Shown here: piece after piece, positions 1 through 7,595 of the stretch
Position numbering within the stretch: the stretch's first letter is position 1
Layout of the letters: every line of letters starts with the position of its first letter
NCBI GenBank assembly: GCA_900315765.1
Contig: ONAK01000039.1
Location: forward strand, 1-49,206
Origin: an uncultured Prevotella sp.
GTDB taxonomy: Bacteria; Bacteroidota; Bacteroidia; Bacteroidales; Bacteroidaceae
Direction of reading: 5' to 3'
DNA length: 49,206 nt
Position numbers and translations under genes: made by a program
Notes under the pieces: model-generated
Told to the model about the DNA's origin: nothing
Seen by the model: only the letters and a program-made list of their open reading frames with translations
The model's database searches: none

Positions 1-1
1 C

Positions 2-442
2 GAGGCGGTGTCGCTGATGATAGACGTGCTCAGGACGTTCTTCCTCATCGTGCTGTCGATACTCGGGCCGCTGGCATTCGGCATAGCGGTGTACGACGGT
101 TTCCAGAGTACGCTCACGGGGTGGATGTGCCGGTATATACAAGTATATCTCTGGCTGCCGATTGCCGACCTGTTCAGTTGCATACTGGCGAGAATCCAGC
201 AACTGTCCATTGAGCACGACATCATGCAGATGCAGACAGACCCGGGCTTCTCGCTTGACTCGTCGGACGGGGTTTACCTTATCATGATGCTGATAGGCAT
301 CATCGGCTACTTCACCGTGCCTACGGTGGCCGGATGGGTGATTCAGGCGGGCGGCATCGGCAACTACAACCGCAACGTGAACAAGTCGCTGACCAAGAGC
401 GGAGGCGCTATGAAGAGCGGTGCGCTGTGGCTAGCCAAATAG
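2..442 (+). CDS. traJ: Conjugative transposon protein TraJ (C-terminal part)
   Basis: The reading frame is open to the left edge, so only the last ~146 residues are present. It contains hydrophobic segments (LRTFFLIVLSILGPLAFGI; then one around VYLIMMLIGIIGYFTVPTVA) and the tail motif GWVIQAGGIGNYNRNVN, typical of the polytopic VirB6-like TraJ of Bacteroides conjugative transposons. TraJ is an inner-membrane component of the type IV mating-pair channel. It is followed six bases downstream by the traK start region, as expected in the traA-Q order. The internal GTG at base 8 is not a real start. Family assignment rests on recognisable sequence and gene order. Confidence 0.85.
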   Translation, partial: EAVSLMIDVLRTFFLIVLSILGPLAFGIAVYDGFQSTLTGWMCRYIQVYLWLPIADLFSCILARIQQLSIEHDIMQMQTDPGFSLDSSDGVYLIMMLIGIIGYFTVPTVAGWVIQAGGIGNYNRNVNKSLTKSGGAMKSGALWLAK

Positions 443-466
443 AGAATATGAACAACGGTTTGGTCG

Positions 467-988
467 GTGTGGAGTTCGTACTCGTTTGCAGAGAAGCAGC
501 GGGAAAAGATATACGTGCTGGACGGAGGCAAGTCGCTGATGCTGGCACTCTCGCAGGACCTTTCTCAGAACCGTCCGGCAGAGGCGAGGGAACACGTCCG
601 CCGCTTTCACGAACTGTTCTTTACGCTGGCACCAGAAAAGAGTGCCATTGAAAGCAACGTGCATCGTGCGCTGGTAATGGCAGACAAGAGTGCCTACAAC
701 TACTACCATGACTTTGCGGAGCAGGGCTTTTACAACCGCATCATTGCGGGTAATATCAACCAGACGGTGAGGGTGGACAGCGTGGTGTGCGACTTCGACA
801 GCTATCCGTATCAGGTGAGGACGTTCGCAAGGCAGACAATCATCCGTGAGAGTAACGTGACGGAGAGGACGCTGGTGACGGAGTGCCGACTGATGAACTC
901 CAGCCGCTCGGACGACAACCCCAACGGCTTCCAGATACGGAACTTCACGATCATCGAGAACAGGGACATCAGGACGGTGAAGAAATGA
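467..988 (+). CDS. traK: Conjugative transposon protein TraK, N-terminally truncated (probable pseudogene)
   Basis: The product, from WSSYSFAEKQREKIYVLDGG to the end, is clearly TraK, the VirB8-like assembly factor of the CTn mating apparatus. Family members are about 205-210 residues and begin with a short cytoplasmic tail and one transmembrane helix; this frame gives 173 residues with no hydrophobic helix. A good native-looking start (ATG at 448, six bases after the traJ stop) is in a different frame: it reads MNNGLVGVEF and runs out of frame to 651. The simplest reading is a deletion of about 30 codons plus a frameshift between 455 and 467. The remaining periplasmic domain could only be made from GTG 467 and would be unanchored. 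The 3' end overlaps traL by ATGA. Confidence 0.8.
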   Translation: MWSSYSFAEKQREKIYVLDGGKSLMLALSQDLSQNRPAEAREHVRRFHELFFTLAPEKSAIESNVHRALVMADKSAYNYYHDFAEQGFYNRIIAGNINQTVRVDSVVCDFDSYPYQVRTFARQTIIRESNVTERTLVTECRLMNSSRSDDNPNGFQIRNFTIIENRDIRTVKK

Positions 989-1347
989 AGGACGTGGAAT
1001 CGGGAATCTCCTTTCTGAAGGAAGTGAGGCAGAATGTGGTGAGAGGCATCAGGGCAAGGCTTGATGCGCTCTCGCCTGAGCAGAGGCTGCACGTGGTCAT
1101 CGGGATGTTCGGCATCCTCGTGGTGCTATTCCTCTACTGCATCTGGCAGACGGTGACGGACATTGCCGACAGGAAAGAAAGCACGAACATCGTGATTGAA
1201 CACATTGACAGTCCCATCATCGTGGATGGGAAACAGGATTATTCACAACTTAAAGACATAGTAAATGGAACAGGAAGGAAAAAAGGAACTGGAGCAGTCG
1301 CAAGGCGGGGCCTCGGACAGCTCATCCCCGGAGGGGCAGAAGAATGA
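985..1347 (+). CDS. traL: Conjugative transposon protein TraL (DUF3989-like)
   Basis: A small protein (120 residues) starting at ATG 985, which overlaps the traK stop as ATGA. It has a charged amphipathic N-terminus (MKDVESGISFLKEVRQ), one transmembrane helix at about residues 36-53 (HVVIGMFGILVVLFLYCIW) and a short extracytoplasmic tail. This matches the TraL family found between TraK and TraM in Bacteroides ICEs. The last ~28 residues overlap the beginning of traM by 83 bases in another frame. They look like low-information read-through, so the natural end may once have been earlier. Role: accessory component of the mating channel, exact function unknown. Confidence 0.75.
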   Translation: MKDVESGISFLKEVRQNVVRGIRARLDALSPEQRLHVVIGMFGILVVLFLYCIWQTVTDIADRKESTNIVIEHIDSPIIVDGKQDYSQLKDIVNGTGRKKGTGAVARRGLGQLIPGGAEE

Positions 1348-2509
1348 GAGTCAGAAGCAGGAACCGAAGCCCAGGAAGGAACTGACTGAGGAAGAGAAAC
1401 TGAAGCGTAACAAGATGATGGTGCTTGGTGCTGCCGTCATCGGCATGGTGGTCATCGTGCTCTGGCTGTTCAGTTCGCTGGGTGGCGGTAGCGACGATGC
1501 CGTGGGCAGAAGCGGTTTCAATACCGAGATGCCTGACGCTGACAAGGGAAGTACTGGCATTGCCGACAAGAGCAAAGCCTACGAGATGGACGGCGTGAAG
1601 AAGAACCAGCAGGCACGGCACGACCTGGGAGCCTACTCGGTGAGTGAGACGGATTCCGTCGCGGTGACAGACGACATGGACCTGATGGCAAAGGCTGAAC
1701 ACAAGGACGAAGAGGTGTCGCCAGCGAAGCAGAGGGTGCAGCAGTCGGCGGCGGCGTGTAACGAACTGAGCCAGACGCTCGGCAGTTTCTACCAGCCTTC
1801 GGGTGACGCTGCCAACGAGGAACTGAAGAACCGCATAGCGGAACTGGAGCAGAAACTGACGTCACAGACTGCATCAAGCGGGAGTAATGTTGATGACCAG
1901 TTGGCCTTGATGGAGAAGTCCTATCAACTCGCTGCCAAGTATATGCCAGCGGCACAGGGTGGAAACGGTCAGGTAGCATACGCAGGAGCAAGTGAACAGG
2001 GAACTTCGGGCCAGCAAGGAAAGAAGCGCAAGGTCTCGCCCGTGCAGCAGGTGGCAAAGACGGTGGTCTCGGCCCTGGGCAATCAGGTGTATGACAGTGA
2101 GGATGACGATGGCGGCTTTGCCTTCAACTCTTTCAATACTGCGGTAGGTTCGGGTGGCGGTGTGACGCGCAAGAACACCATTTCGGCATCGGTATATGGC
2201 TACCAGACCGTGACTGACGGGCAGACGGTGAGACTACGGCTGTTGGAGCCGATGGCAGTTGAAGAGCGCATTATCCCGAAGAACTCTATTGTGGTCGGCG
2301 CGACGAAGATCCAGGGCGAACGGCTCTGCATCACCATCACCTCGATAGAGAACGGCAGGATGATCATTCCCGTGGAGTTATCAGTCTATGACACTGACGG
2401 ACAGGAAGGCATCTTCATTCCCAACTCAATGGAGGTGAGTGCCGCCAAGGAAGTTGCAGCCAACATGGGCGGATCGATGGGAAGCAGCATCAATGATGCG
2501 AACCGTTAA
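1265..2509 (+). CDS. traM: Conjugative transposon protein TraM, frameshifted at the C-terminus
   Basis: VirB10-like scaffold spanning the envelope. It has an acidic/lysine-rich cytoplasmic N-terminus (residues 1-50), one transmembrane helix at about 51-70 (MMVLGAAVIGMVVIVLWLF), a long flexible Gln/Ser-rich periplasmic linker, and a C-terminal beta domain (about 300-410) with SVRL-like TVRLRLLEPMAVEE and GIFIPNSMEVSAAKEVAANM. The family continues after GSSIN with about 28 residues and then a conserved tail MRTVKVHLKAGYQVLLYQ. Here the frame stops at 2509 right after GSSIN, while that tail is encoded in another frame at 2496-2561. A non-multiple-of-three deletion (about 83 bases) explains both facts. 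Confidence 0.88.
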   Translation: MEQEGKKELEQSQGGASDSSSPEGQKNESQKQEPKPRKELTEEEKLKRNKMMVLGAAVIGMVVIVLWLFSSLGGGSDDAVGRSGFNTEMPDADKGSTGIADKSKAYEMDGVKKNQQARHDLGAYSVSETDSVAVTDDMDLMAKAEHKDEEVSPAKQRVQQSAAACNELSQTLGSFYQPSGDAANEELKNRIAELEQKLTSQTASSGSNVDDQLALMEKSYQLAAKYMPAAQGGNGQVAYAGASEQGTSGQQGKKRKVSPVQQVAKTVVSALGNQVYDSEDDDGGFAFNSFNTAVGSGGGVTRKNTISASVYGYQTVTDGQTVRLRLLEPMAVEERIIPKNSIVVGATKIQGERLCITITSIENGRMIIPVELSVYDTDGQEGIFIPNSMEVSAAKEVAANMGGSMGSSINDANR

Positions 2510-2594
2510 AGTGCATCTGAAAGCTGGGTATCAGGTGCTGCTCTACCAGAAGGAGAATTAAGTGTATAACCAATTAACAAACAGACAAACGACA

Positions 2595-3530
2595 ATGAGA
2601 ATGAAGAAAGTATTGATGATGGCTTGCGCCCTGATGGTGGGCGCAAGCGCAGTAAGCGCACAGGAAACGACACTGCCACAGGACGGCGACTTGTTTCAGG
2701 GACTGACGCGCAGTATTACCTACGACCGCATGATTCCGCCTCACGGATTGCAGGTGACCTTCGACAAGACCGTGCATATTATCTTCCCTGCCTCCGTGAC
2801 CTACGTGGACTTAGGTTCGGCGAACATCATGGCGGGCAAGGCTGACGGGGCGGAGAATGTCATCCGGGTAAAGGCCGCCAAGCGATGGTTCAAGGGCGAG
2901 ACGAACATGAGCGTCATCACGGAGGACGGCAGTTTCTATGCCTTTAACGTGAAGTATGCCAAGGAGCCGGACAAACTGAACATCGAGATGAAGGACTTCA
3001 TCCATGACGGTTCGGCGGTGAACAGGCCCAATAACTCGATGGACATTTATCTGAAAGAACTCGGCTCGGAGAGTCCCGTACTGGTGCGGTTAGTGATGAA
3101 GAGCATCTGGAAGCAGAACGAGCGCATCGTGAAGCACATCGGCAGCAAGGGCTTTGGCATCCGCTTCTTGCTGAAGGGCATCTATACGCACAACGGATTG
3201 CTGTACTTCCACACGGAAATCAGGAACTCCAGTAACGTACCGTTCGATGTGGACTATATCACATGGAAGATCGTGGATAAGAAGGTGGTGAAGCGTACGG
3301 CCATTCAGGAGCAGGTGATCCAGCCCCTGCGCACACAGAACTTCGTACTGAACGTATCGGGCAACTCATCGGAACGTACAGTATGGACGATGGATAAGTT
3401 TACGCTGCCCGATGACAAGTGTCTGGTGGTGGAACTGGCAGAGAAGAACGGCGGGCGTAATCAGCAGTTCGTTATTGAGAACTCGGACCTGGTACGTGCG
3501 AAGTTAATCAGTGAACTCAAAGTGAAGTAG
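2595..3530 (+). CDS. traN: Conjugative transposon protein TraN
   Basis: The 311-residue protein begins MRMKKVLMMACALMVGASAVSAQ, a signal peptide ending at ASA/Q. I chose ATG 2595 over the upstream GTG 2562, which adds only non-conserved residues. The mature part contains the family signatures SITYDRMIPPHGLQVTFDKT, FIHDGSAVNRPNNSMDIYLK and LLKGIYTHNGLLYFHTEIRN, and is full length. TraN is the VirB9-like periplasmic/outer-membrane component that joins TraM and TraO in the secretion core. It lies 33 bases after the original traM stop (2561), in the standard CTn order. Confidence 0.92.
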   Translation: MRMKKVLMMACALMVGASAVSAQETTLPQDGDLFQGLTRSITYDRMIPPHGLQVTFDKTVHIIFPASVTYVDLGSANIMAGKADGAENVIRVKAAKRWFKGETNMSVITEDGSFYAFNVKYAKEPDKLNIEMKDFIHDGSAVNRPNNSMDIYLKELGSESPVLVRLVMKSIWKQNERIVKHIGSKGFGIRFLLKGIYTHNGLLYFHTEIRNSSNVPFDVDYITWKIVDKKVVKRTAIQEQVIQPLRTQNFVLNVSGNSSERTVWTMDKFTLPDDKCLVVELAEKNGGRNQQFVIENSDLVRAKLISELKVK

Positions 3531-3553
3531 AAGAGGAACAAAAAAGGAACATA

Positions 3554-4117
3554 ATGAAGAAACTATTGATGCTGGGAGTGCTTGCCCTGACTATGGGGCA
3601 AGCCTCCGCACAGCGATGTCTGCCCAAGATGCAGGGTATTGAGCTTAGCGGTGCTTTCGTGGACGGCAAGCCGTTGGGTGCAACCTTCAGTGGCGGTGTG
3701 GCGCTGTCAACCTACACGAAGAACGGCAGCAAGTGGGTGTTCGGCGGCGAGTACCTGCAGCGTGAATACGGCTACGACGAGGACACGGCCATTCCCGTCG
3801 TTCAGTTCACGGCGGAGGGCGGCTACTATCAGAAGTTGCTCACGGATGCCAGTAAGACATTGTTTATATATGGCGGCGTGTCGGCACTGGCCGGGTACGA
3901 GAGCGTGAACTGGGGAAAGACGCTGCTGCCTGACGGTGCCACACTACAGGACAGGGATGCTTTCGTCTATGGCGGTGCGCTGACGCTGAACGTCGAGGTG
4001 TATCTGTCAGACCGTCTGGCGTTGACGGGCAGTGTGCGTGAGCGCTGTCTGTGGGGCAATGACACGGGGCATTTCCATACGCAGTACGGCGTGGGGCTGA
4101 AACTGATGATCAACTGA
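3554..4117 (+). CDS. traO: Conjugal transfer protein TraO
   Basis: A 187-residue protein with a signal peptide (MKKLLMLGVLALTMGQASAQ) followed by a small outer-membrane-like domain with alternating aromatic/glycine strands (WVFGGEYLQREYGYDE, LFIYGGVSALAGYESVNWG) and a terminal strand ending GVGLKLMIN. Length and position between traN and traP match TraO of Bacteroides ICEs. It probably contributes to the outer-membrane part of the mating channel. The stop is six bases before the traP start, so it is co-transcribed. Confidence 0.9.
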   Translation: MKKLLMLGVLALTMGQASAQRCLPKMQGIELSGAFVDGKPLGATFSGGVALSTYTKNGSKWVFGGEYLQREYGYDEDTAIPVVQFTAEGGYYQKLLTDASKTLFIYGGVSALAGYESVNWGKTLLPDGATLQDRDAFVYGGALTLNVEVYLSDRLALTGSVRERCLWGNDTGHFHTQYGVGLKLMIN

Positions 4118-4123
4118 CAGGCG

Positions 4124-5005
4124 ATGACGATAGAGGAAATACGGGACATGCCCATCACGGACTTCATGCACAGACTCGGCTGCAAGTCAACGAAGAAGCG
4201 GGGCAAAGAAGTGTGGTTCCATGCGCCTTACCGCTCGGACAGTACCCCGTCGTTCTGCGTGAATACGGAGAAGAACATTTTTAATGACTTCGGGGCGGGT
4301 GTCGGCGGTGACATTTTTACCCTTGCCGGGCTGATGATCAACTCTGGTGACTTCATGGCACAGGCGAGGTACATCGGCGAGGTGACGAACAATCCGATAG
4401 AACGGTCAGAGCCTCCGAGGTATGAGCCAGAGCCAGCGGTGCCTCAGTTCACGGACGTGGAGGTAAAGCCGCTGGGTCATCCGGCACTGTTGGCCTACCT
4501 TCGGGAGAGGGGCATACCCTCGGACATCGCAACGGCGAACTGCGTGGAGATTCACTACAGGCTGCACGACAAAAACTATTTTGCCGTCGGATTCCCTAAT
4601 GAGGACGGCGGCTACGAGATACGCAACAGGTTCTTCAAGGGCAGCATCCCGCCAAAGGCAGTATCGCTCATCAGGCACGGCTCGGCTACAGTCAACGTTT
4701 ATGAGGGATTTGTGGACTTCCTTTCGGGGCTGACACTCGGCTATGGCAGAACGGAGGACAATCTTGTGCTGAACTCTGTCGCCAATAAGGGAAAAGCGTA
4801 CAGACATCTGGACGGCTACGACCTCATCAAGTGCTGGCTCGACAATGACAACGCGGGTCGGCAGTGTCTCGAAGTCCTGCAAAAGCGGTACGGTGAGAGG
4901 GTCAGGGACTTCTCCGTCGTGTTCCGTCCCTGCAAGGACGTGAACGAATACCTGCAAATGCAATTAAAGAACAAACAACAAACAAAATCGAAACTGAAAT
5001 TATGA
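4124..5005 (+). CDS. traP: TraP, DNA primase-like protein of the ICE
   Basis: The 293-residue protein has an N-terminal CHC2-like primase domain (residues about 8-75; FHAPYRSDSTPSFCVNT and FNDFGAGVGGDIFTLA) in which the usual zinc-ligand cysteines are mostly absent. A linker follows, then a C-terminal Toprim domain with the acidic pair Glu194 (NVYEGFVDF) and Asp240/Asp242 (WLDNDNAG). This is the TraP primase of conjugative transposons, thought to prime complementary-strand synthesis on transferred DNA. Its last codons overlap traQ (ATGA). Confidence 0.9.
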   Translation: MTIEEIRDMPITDFMHRLGCKSTKKRGKEVWFHAPYRSDSTPSFCVNTEKNIFNDFGAGVGGDIFTLAGLMINSGDFMAQARYIGEVTNNPIERSEPPRYEPEPAVPQFTDVEVKPLGHPALLAYLRERGIPSDIATANCVEIHYRLHDKNYFAVGFPNEDGGYEIRNRFFKGSIPPKAVSLIRHGSATVNVYEGFVDFLSGLTLGYGRTEDNLVLNSVANKGKAYRHLDGYDLIKCWLDNDNAGRQCLEVLQKRYGERVRDFSVVFRPCKDVNEYLQMQLKNKQQTKSKLKL

Positions 5006-5448
5006 AGAAACTATTGAAGAAAGTGATGATGTGCGCCACGATGATGGCCGCACTGGTGGGTTTTACTTCCTGCGAGGATGACCTGGATATTCAGACCAAC
5101 TACCCGTTTGAGGTGGAGGTGATGCCCGTGCCGACAAAGGTTTTGCGTGGGCAGACGGTGGAAATCCGCTGCCACTTGGCGAAGGAGGGCGACTATACCC
5201 ACACGCTCTATACCATCCGTTGGTTTCTCTACGACGGCACGGGTTCGCTCCGAATGGAGAACGGCACGATCCTCCAGCCCAACGACCGCTATCTGTTGGA
5301 GAATGAGACCTTTCGGCTTTACTATACCTCAGCCAGTACGGATGCGCACAAGTTCATCGTGGTCGTGGAGGACAGCAACGGCAACAGCCAGATGCTGACG
5401 TTCAACTTCAACAACGAGAACAAGAAGGATGAAAAGGATGAGGATTAG
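5002..5448 (+). CDS. traQ: TraQ, lipoprotein of the conjugation operon (DUF3872)
   Basis: A 148-residue protein beginning with a lipoprotein signal peptide and a lipobox-like LVGFTSC with Cys24. A single Ig-like beta domain follows (TNYPFEVEVMPVPTKVLRGQ, TLYTIRWFLYDGTG) and a charged tail (NENKKDEKDED). It matches TraQ of Bacteroides conjugative transposons in length and position. It overlaps traP by ATGA at its start and the lysozyme gene by 20 bases at its end, indicating translational coupling. Exact role in conjugation is unknown. Confidence 0.85.
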   Translation: MKKLLKKVMMCATMMAALVGFTSCEDDLDIQTNYPFEVEVMPVPTKVLRGQTVEIRCHLAKEGDYTHTLYTIRWFLYDGTGSLRMENGTILQPNDRYLLENETFRLYYTSASTDAHKFIVVVEDSNGNSQMLTFNFNNENKKDEKDED

Positions 5449-5938
5449 ACTGCTGTCGCTCCTGTGCCTCTGCACGGTGGGGATGGCGAGGGCGACACCC
5501 AACAACCTGCCATACACGGAAAAGCAGTTTGAAATGGCCGTCGCCTGCATCAAGCACTTCGAGGGCTGGCACACGACCAAGAACTATCCGTATGTCGGCT
5601 ATGGGCATCAACTCCAAAAAGGCGAACGATACTCGGCACGGACGATGACCAGGAAACAGGGTGACTTGCTGCTCCGTCTTGACTTGATGCGAAACTTATA
5701 TCTGTTCCGTGGCTACGGCAAGGATGCGCTGCTACTCTCGGTACTTGCCTATAATGTCGGGCCATACGCCATCCTCGGCAACTCTAAGCGTCCAAAGAGC
5801 CGACTACTGCGAAAGATCGAGCGTGGCGACAGGAACATCTACAATGACTACATCGCCTTCTGCCGTTGGCATGGCAGACCAGTGAAGTCCATCAAGTTCC
5901 GTAGGCAAGTAGAGTTTGACCTATTCTTTGTGAAGTAG
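5429..5938 (+). CDS. Lysozyme-like muramidase of the conjugation operon
   Basis: A 169-residue secreted protein. After a signal peptide (residues about 1-22) comes a phage-lysozyme (GH24-like) fold with the presumed catalytic Glu45 in IKHFEGWHTT, the VGYGHQL motif and the later LLSVLAYNVGPYAI helix. Such enzymes close the tra operon in many Bacteroides ICEs and open the peptidoglycan for channel assembly, the job of VirB1 in other systems. ATG 5429 lies inside traQ; the alternative ATG 5438 would also leave the signal peptide intact. A strong terminator begins five bases after the stop. Confidence 0.85.
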   Translation: MKRMRIRLLSLLCLCTVGMARATPNNLPYTEKQFEMAVACIKHFEGWHTTKNYPYVGYGHQLQKGERYSARTMTRKQGDLLLRLDLMRNLYLFRGYGKDALLLSVLAYNVGPYAILGNSKRPKSRLLRKIERGDRNIYNDYIAFCRWHGRPVKSIKFRRQVEFDLFFVK

Positions 5939-5943
5939 ATAGA

Positions 5944-5988
5944 TGGAGGCAAATGGAAGATGGTATCTTCTATTTGCTTCCATTTTTC
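5944..5988 (+). terminator. Rho-independent terminator of the tra operon
   Basis: Bases 5944-5961 pair with 5965-5982 as an 18-bp stem (two G-U wobbles) with a 3-base loop, followed by TTTTT. It begins five bases after the lysozyme stop codon and separates the tra operon from the SatD pair. Confidence 0.85.
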
Positions 5989-5998
5989 GTTGTTTGTA

Positions 5999-6075
5999 AC
6001 AACCTTTTTTGGTTGTAAACCTAAAATACAACCTTTTTTGGTTGTAAAAGATAAAAACAACTGAAAAAGGTTGTT
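5999..6075. repeat. Three consecutive palindromes upstream of satD-like gene
   Basis: Two identical perfect palindromes, ACAACC-T6-GGTTGT, lie at 5999-6016 and 6028-6045, spaced 29 bases centre to centre. A related one (AACAAC...GTTGTT) follows at 6056-6075. The third abuts the expected -33 region of the promoter at 6094. They could be repressor operators for the downstream pair; no regulator gene is adjacent. Confidence 0.7.
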
Positions 6076-6093
6076 GCTTACCAATTTTTTTCG

Positions 6094-6101
6094 TAATTTT
6101 G
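6094..6101 (+). promoter_or_regulatory. -7 promoter element TAATTTTG for the SatD/DUF3307 pair
   Basis: TAATTTTG fits the Bacteroidetes -7 consensus TAnnTTTG and lies 31 bases before the start codon at 6133. TTG at 6071-6073, 20 bases upstream, can serve as a -33 element and coincides with the third palindrome. Confidence 0.65.
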
Positions 6102-6132
6102 CACCCGAAGCCACTAAAACATGTTATGAAAT

Positions 6133-6777
6133 ATGGAGATTAAGGCAATAATTACAGGCGATATAGTCCGTTCGGAGCAGATTGCTTTAGACAAGCGAGA
6201 CTTGTTGATTAAAGTCTTGCGCGATATTGTTGAAGACCTACAGAAGATAAGCCCTATGAAGATGGAGATGTTTCGTGGGGATAGCTTTCAGATTGTCGTT
6301 GAATGTCCTGAAACATCATTGAAAATCGCATCAATGATACGGGCAGGTTTGAAATCGTATTCTCCGACAGATGCAAAAGAAGTGTGGGATGCACGAATAT
6401 CCATAGGAATAGGAACGACAGACTATCAGGGTGATAGCATAGTAACATCTGACGGTGTGGCTTTCAAACTGTCGGGCAGAGGACTTGATGCGATGGAAAA
6501 GAACAGGCTTGCAGTCAGTACCTGTTGGCATGATGTGAATGAGGAATTGGATGCAGGTCTTGCATTTGCTGATGACCTCATTACTGGCTGGAGTGTCAAT
6601 CAGGCGAAGGTAATCTATCTTTCTGTTGCCCAAGAACTATCACAAGCCGTTATAGCAAATAGCATTGAGAAATCACAGCAGAATGTCAGTAAGATGCTGA
6701 CATCTGCAAAGGAATCGCTGTTAGTGCGATTCTTAAACCGTTTTGAAACAATCATTATAAAGCATAAGGAACTATGA
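6133..6777 (+). CDS. SatD-family protein with nucleotide-cyclase-like motifs
   Basis: A 214-residue soluble protein matching the SatD family (IITGDIVRSEQ at the N-terminus). The layout resembles a class III nucleotide cyclase or GGDEF-like palm domain. An acidic residue sits at the end of strand 1 (Asp10 in TGDIVRSE), a second in Phe-Arg-Gly-Asp50-Ser-Phe, then ARISIGIG (88-94) and GVAFKLSGRGLDAM with Arg116. Both metal-binding positions are thus occupied by Asp, but the Asn of the usual catalytic NxxxR is a Lys or Phe, so cyclase activity is inference. Its stop overlaps the DUF3307 gene by ATGA, and it has its own regulated promoter. The biological role of SatD is not established. Confidence 0.75.
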   Translation: MEIKAIITGDIVRSEQIALDKRDLLIKVLRDIVEDLQKISPMKMEMFRGDSFQIVVECPETSLKIASMIRAGLKSYSPTDAKEVWDARISIGIGTTDYQGDSIVTSDGVAFKLSGRGLDAMEKNRLAVSTCWHDVNEELDAGLAFADDLITGWSVNQAKVIYLSVAQELSQAVIANSIEKSQQNVSKMLTSAKESLLVRFLNRFETIIIKHKEL

Positions 6778-7487
6778 ACATTCTCATTCTTATCAAGTTA
6801 CTTGTAGCACATATTATTGGTGACTTTTTCCTCCAGACCGACACTATTTGTGAAGGAAAGAACTCGAAGGGCTTTAGGCGTCTTATATATCTGGCCATTC
6901 ATAGCGGAATTAACGCTGTACTGGCATATCTCCTTGTAGGAATGTGGGAGTGCTGGCTGATTCCGATTGTGGTCTTCGTCACTCATTCTATAATAGATTA
7001 TGTGAAGTCATGTGTGAATAGTAAAGATACTTGGGTATTTATTATAGACCAGTTGGCGCATGTTACGGTTATCGTTTTGTTATGGGCATGGATAACAGAC
7101 ACGCAATTATGCTTGAGTGGTGATTGGCTGTCGGACTATCGGATTTGGGTGGTGGCTGTCTGTTATCTGTTGGCTTTGAAGCCTTCTTCTATTCTTTTGG
7201 GGACTTTCATTGCAAAGTGGACTCCCAAGGAAAACGTTCAGAATAGCCTGCCGAATGCAGGATCTTGGATTGGCTATCTTGAAAGAATACTGATACTGAC
7301 ATTCATGCTGGTCGGCTGCATGGAAGGTATCGGGTTCTTGCTTGCAGCAAAATCCGTATTCCGTTTTGGAGAATTGACAAAGGCAAGGGAAGTCAAGATA
7401 ACCGAGTATGTTATGATAGGCACGTTATCAAGTTTCACCATTGCGATTTTGTTAGGTGCCGTTGCAGTGAAAGTGCTGGGCAACTAA
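6774..7487 (+). CDS. DUF3307-family multi-pass membrane protein
   Basis: The 237-residue protein begins LIKLLVAHIIGDFFLQTD, the hallmark of DUF3307, and has about six hydrophobic segments (for example IYLAIHSGINAVLAYLLVG, IVVFVTHSIIDYVKS, HVTVIVLLWAWI, and a C-terminal FTIAILLGAVAVKVLG). Charged and histidine residues inside the membrane segments (H13, D17, H75, D79) suggest a metal or catalytic site. It is translationally coupled to the SatD-like gene (4-base overlap), so the two should act together. Function unknown. It could be the membrane partner or effector of a signal made by the SatD-like protein, but this is inference. Confidence 0.75.
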   Translation: MNILILIKLLVAHIIGDFFLQTDTICEGKNSKGFRRLIYLAIHSGINAVLAYLLVGMWECWLIPIVVFVTHSIIDYVKSCVNSKDTWVFIIDQLAHVTVIVLLWAWITDTQLCLSGDWLSDYRIWVVAVCYLLALKPSSILLGTFIAKWTPKENVQNSLPNAGSWIGYLERILILTFMLVGCMEGIGFLLAAKSVFRFGELTKAREVKITEYVMIGTLSSFTIAILLGAVAVKVLGN

Positions 7488-7555
7488 CCTGTTGGCTCTC
7501 GTTTCAGCGGTTTCTTTTTCGCTTCCTTGTTCTTTCCCGCAATCCGAAAGAAAAA

Positions 7556-7587
7556 GGGAGCCGAGGATTTTGCTTTCCTCGGCTCCC
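7556..7587. terminator. Terminator between converging genes
   Basis: GGGAGCCGAGGA (7556-7567) pairs perfectly with TCCTCGGCTCCC (7576-7587) around an 8-base loop. Read on the minus strand it is followed by TTTTTC, so it mainly terminates the minus-strand operon ending at 7596; the plus-strand DUF3307 gene ends 68 bases before it. Confidence 0.8.
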
Positions 7588-7595
7588 ACCCGTGG

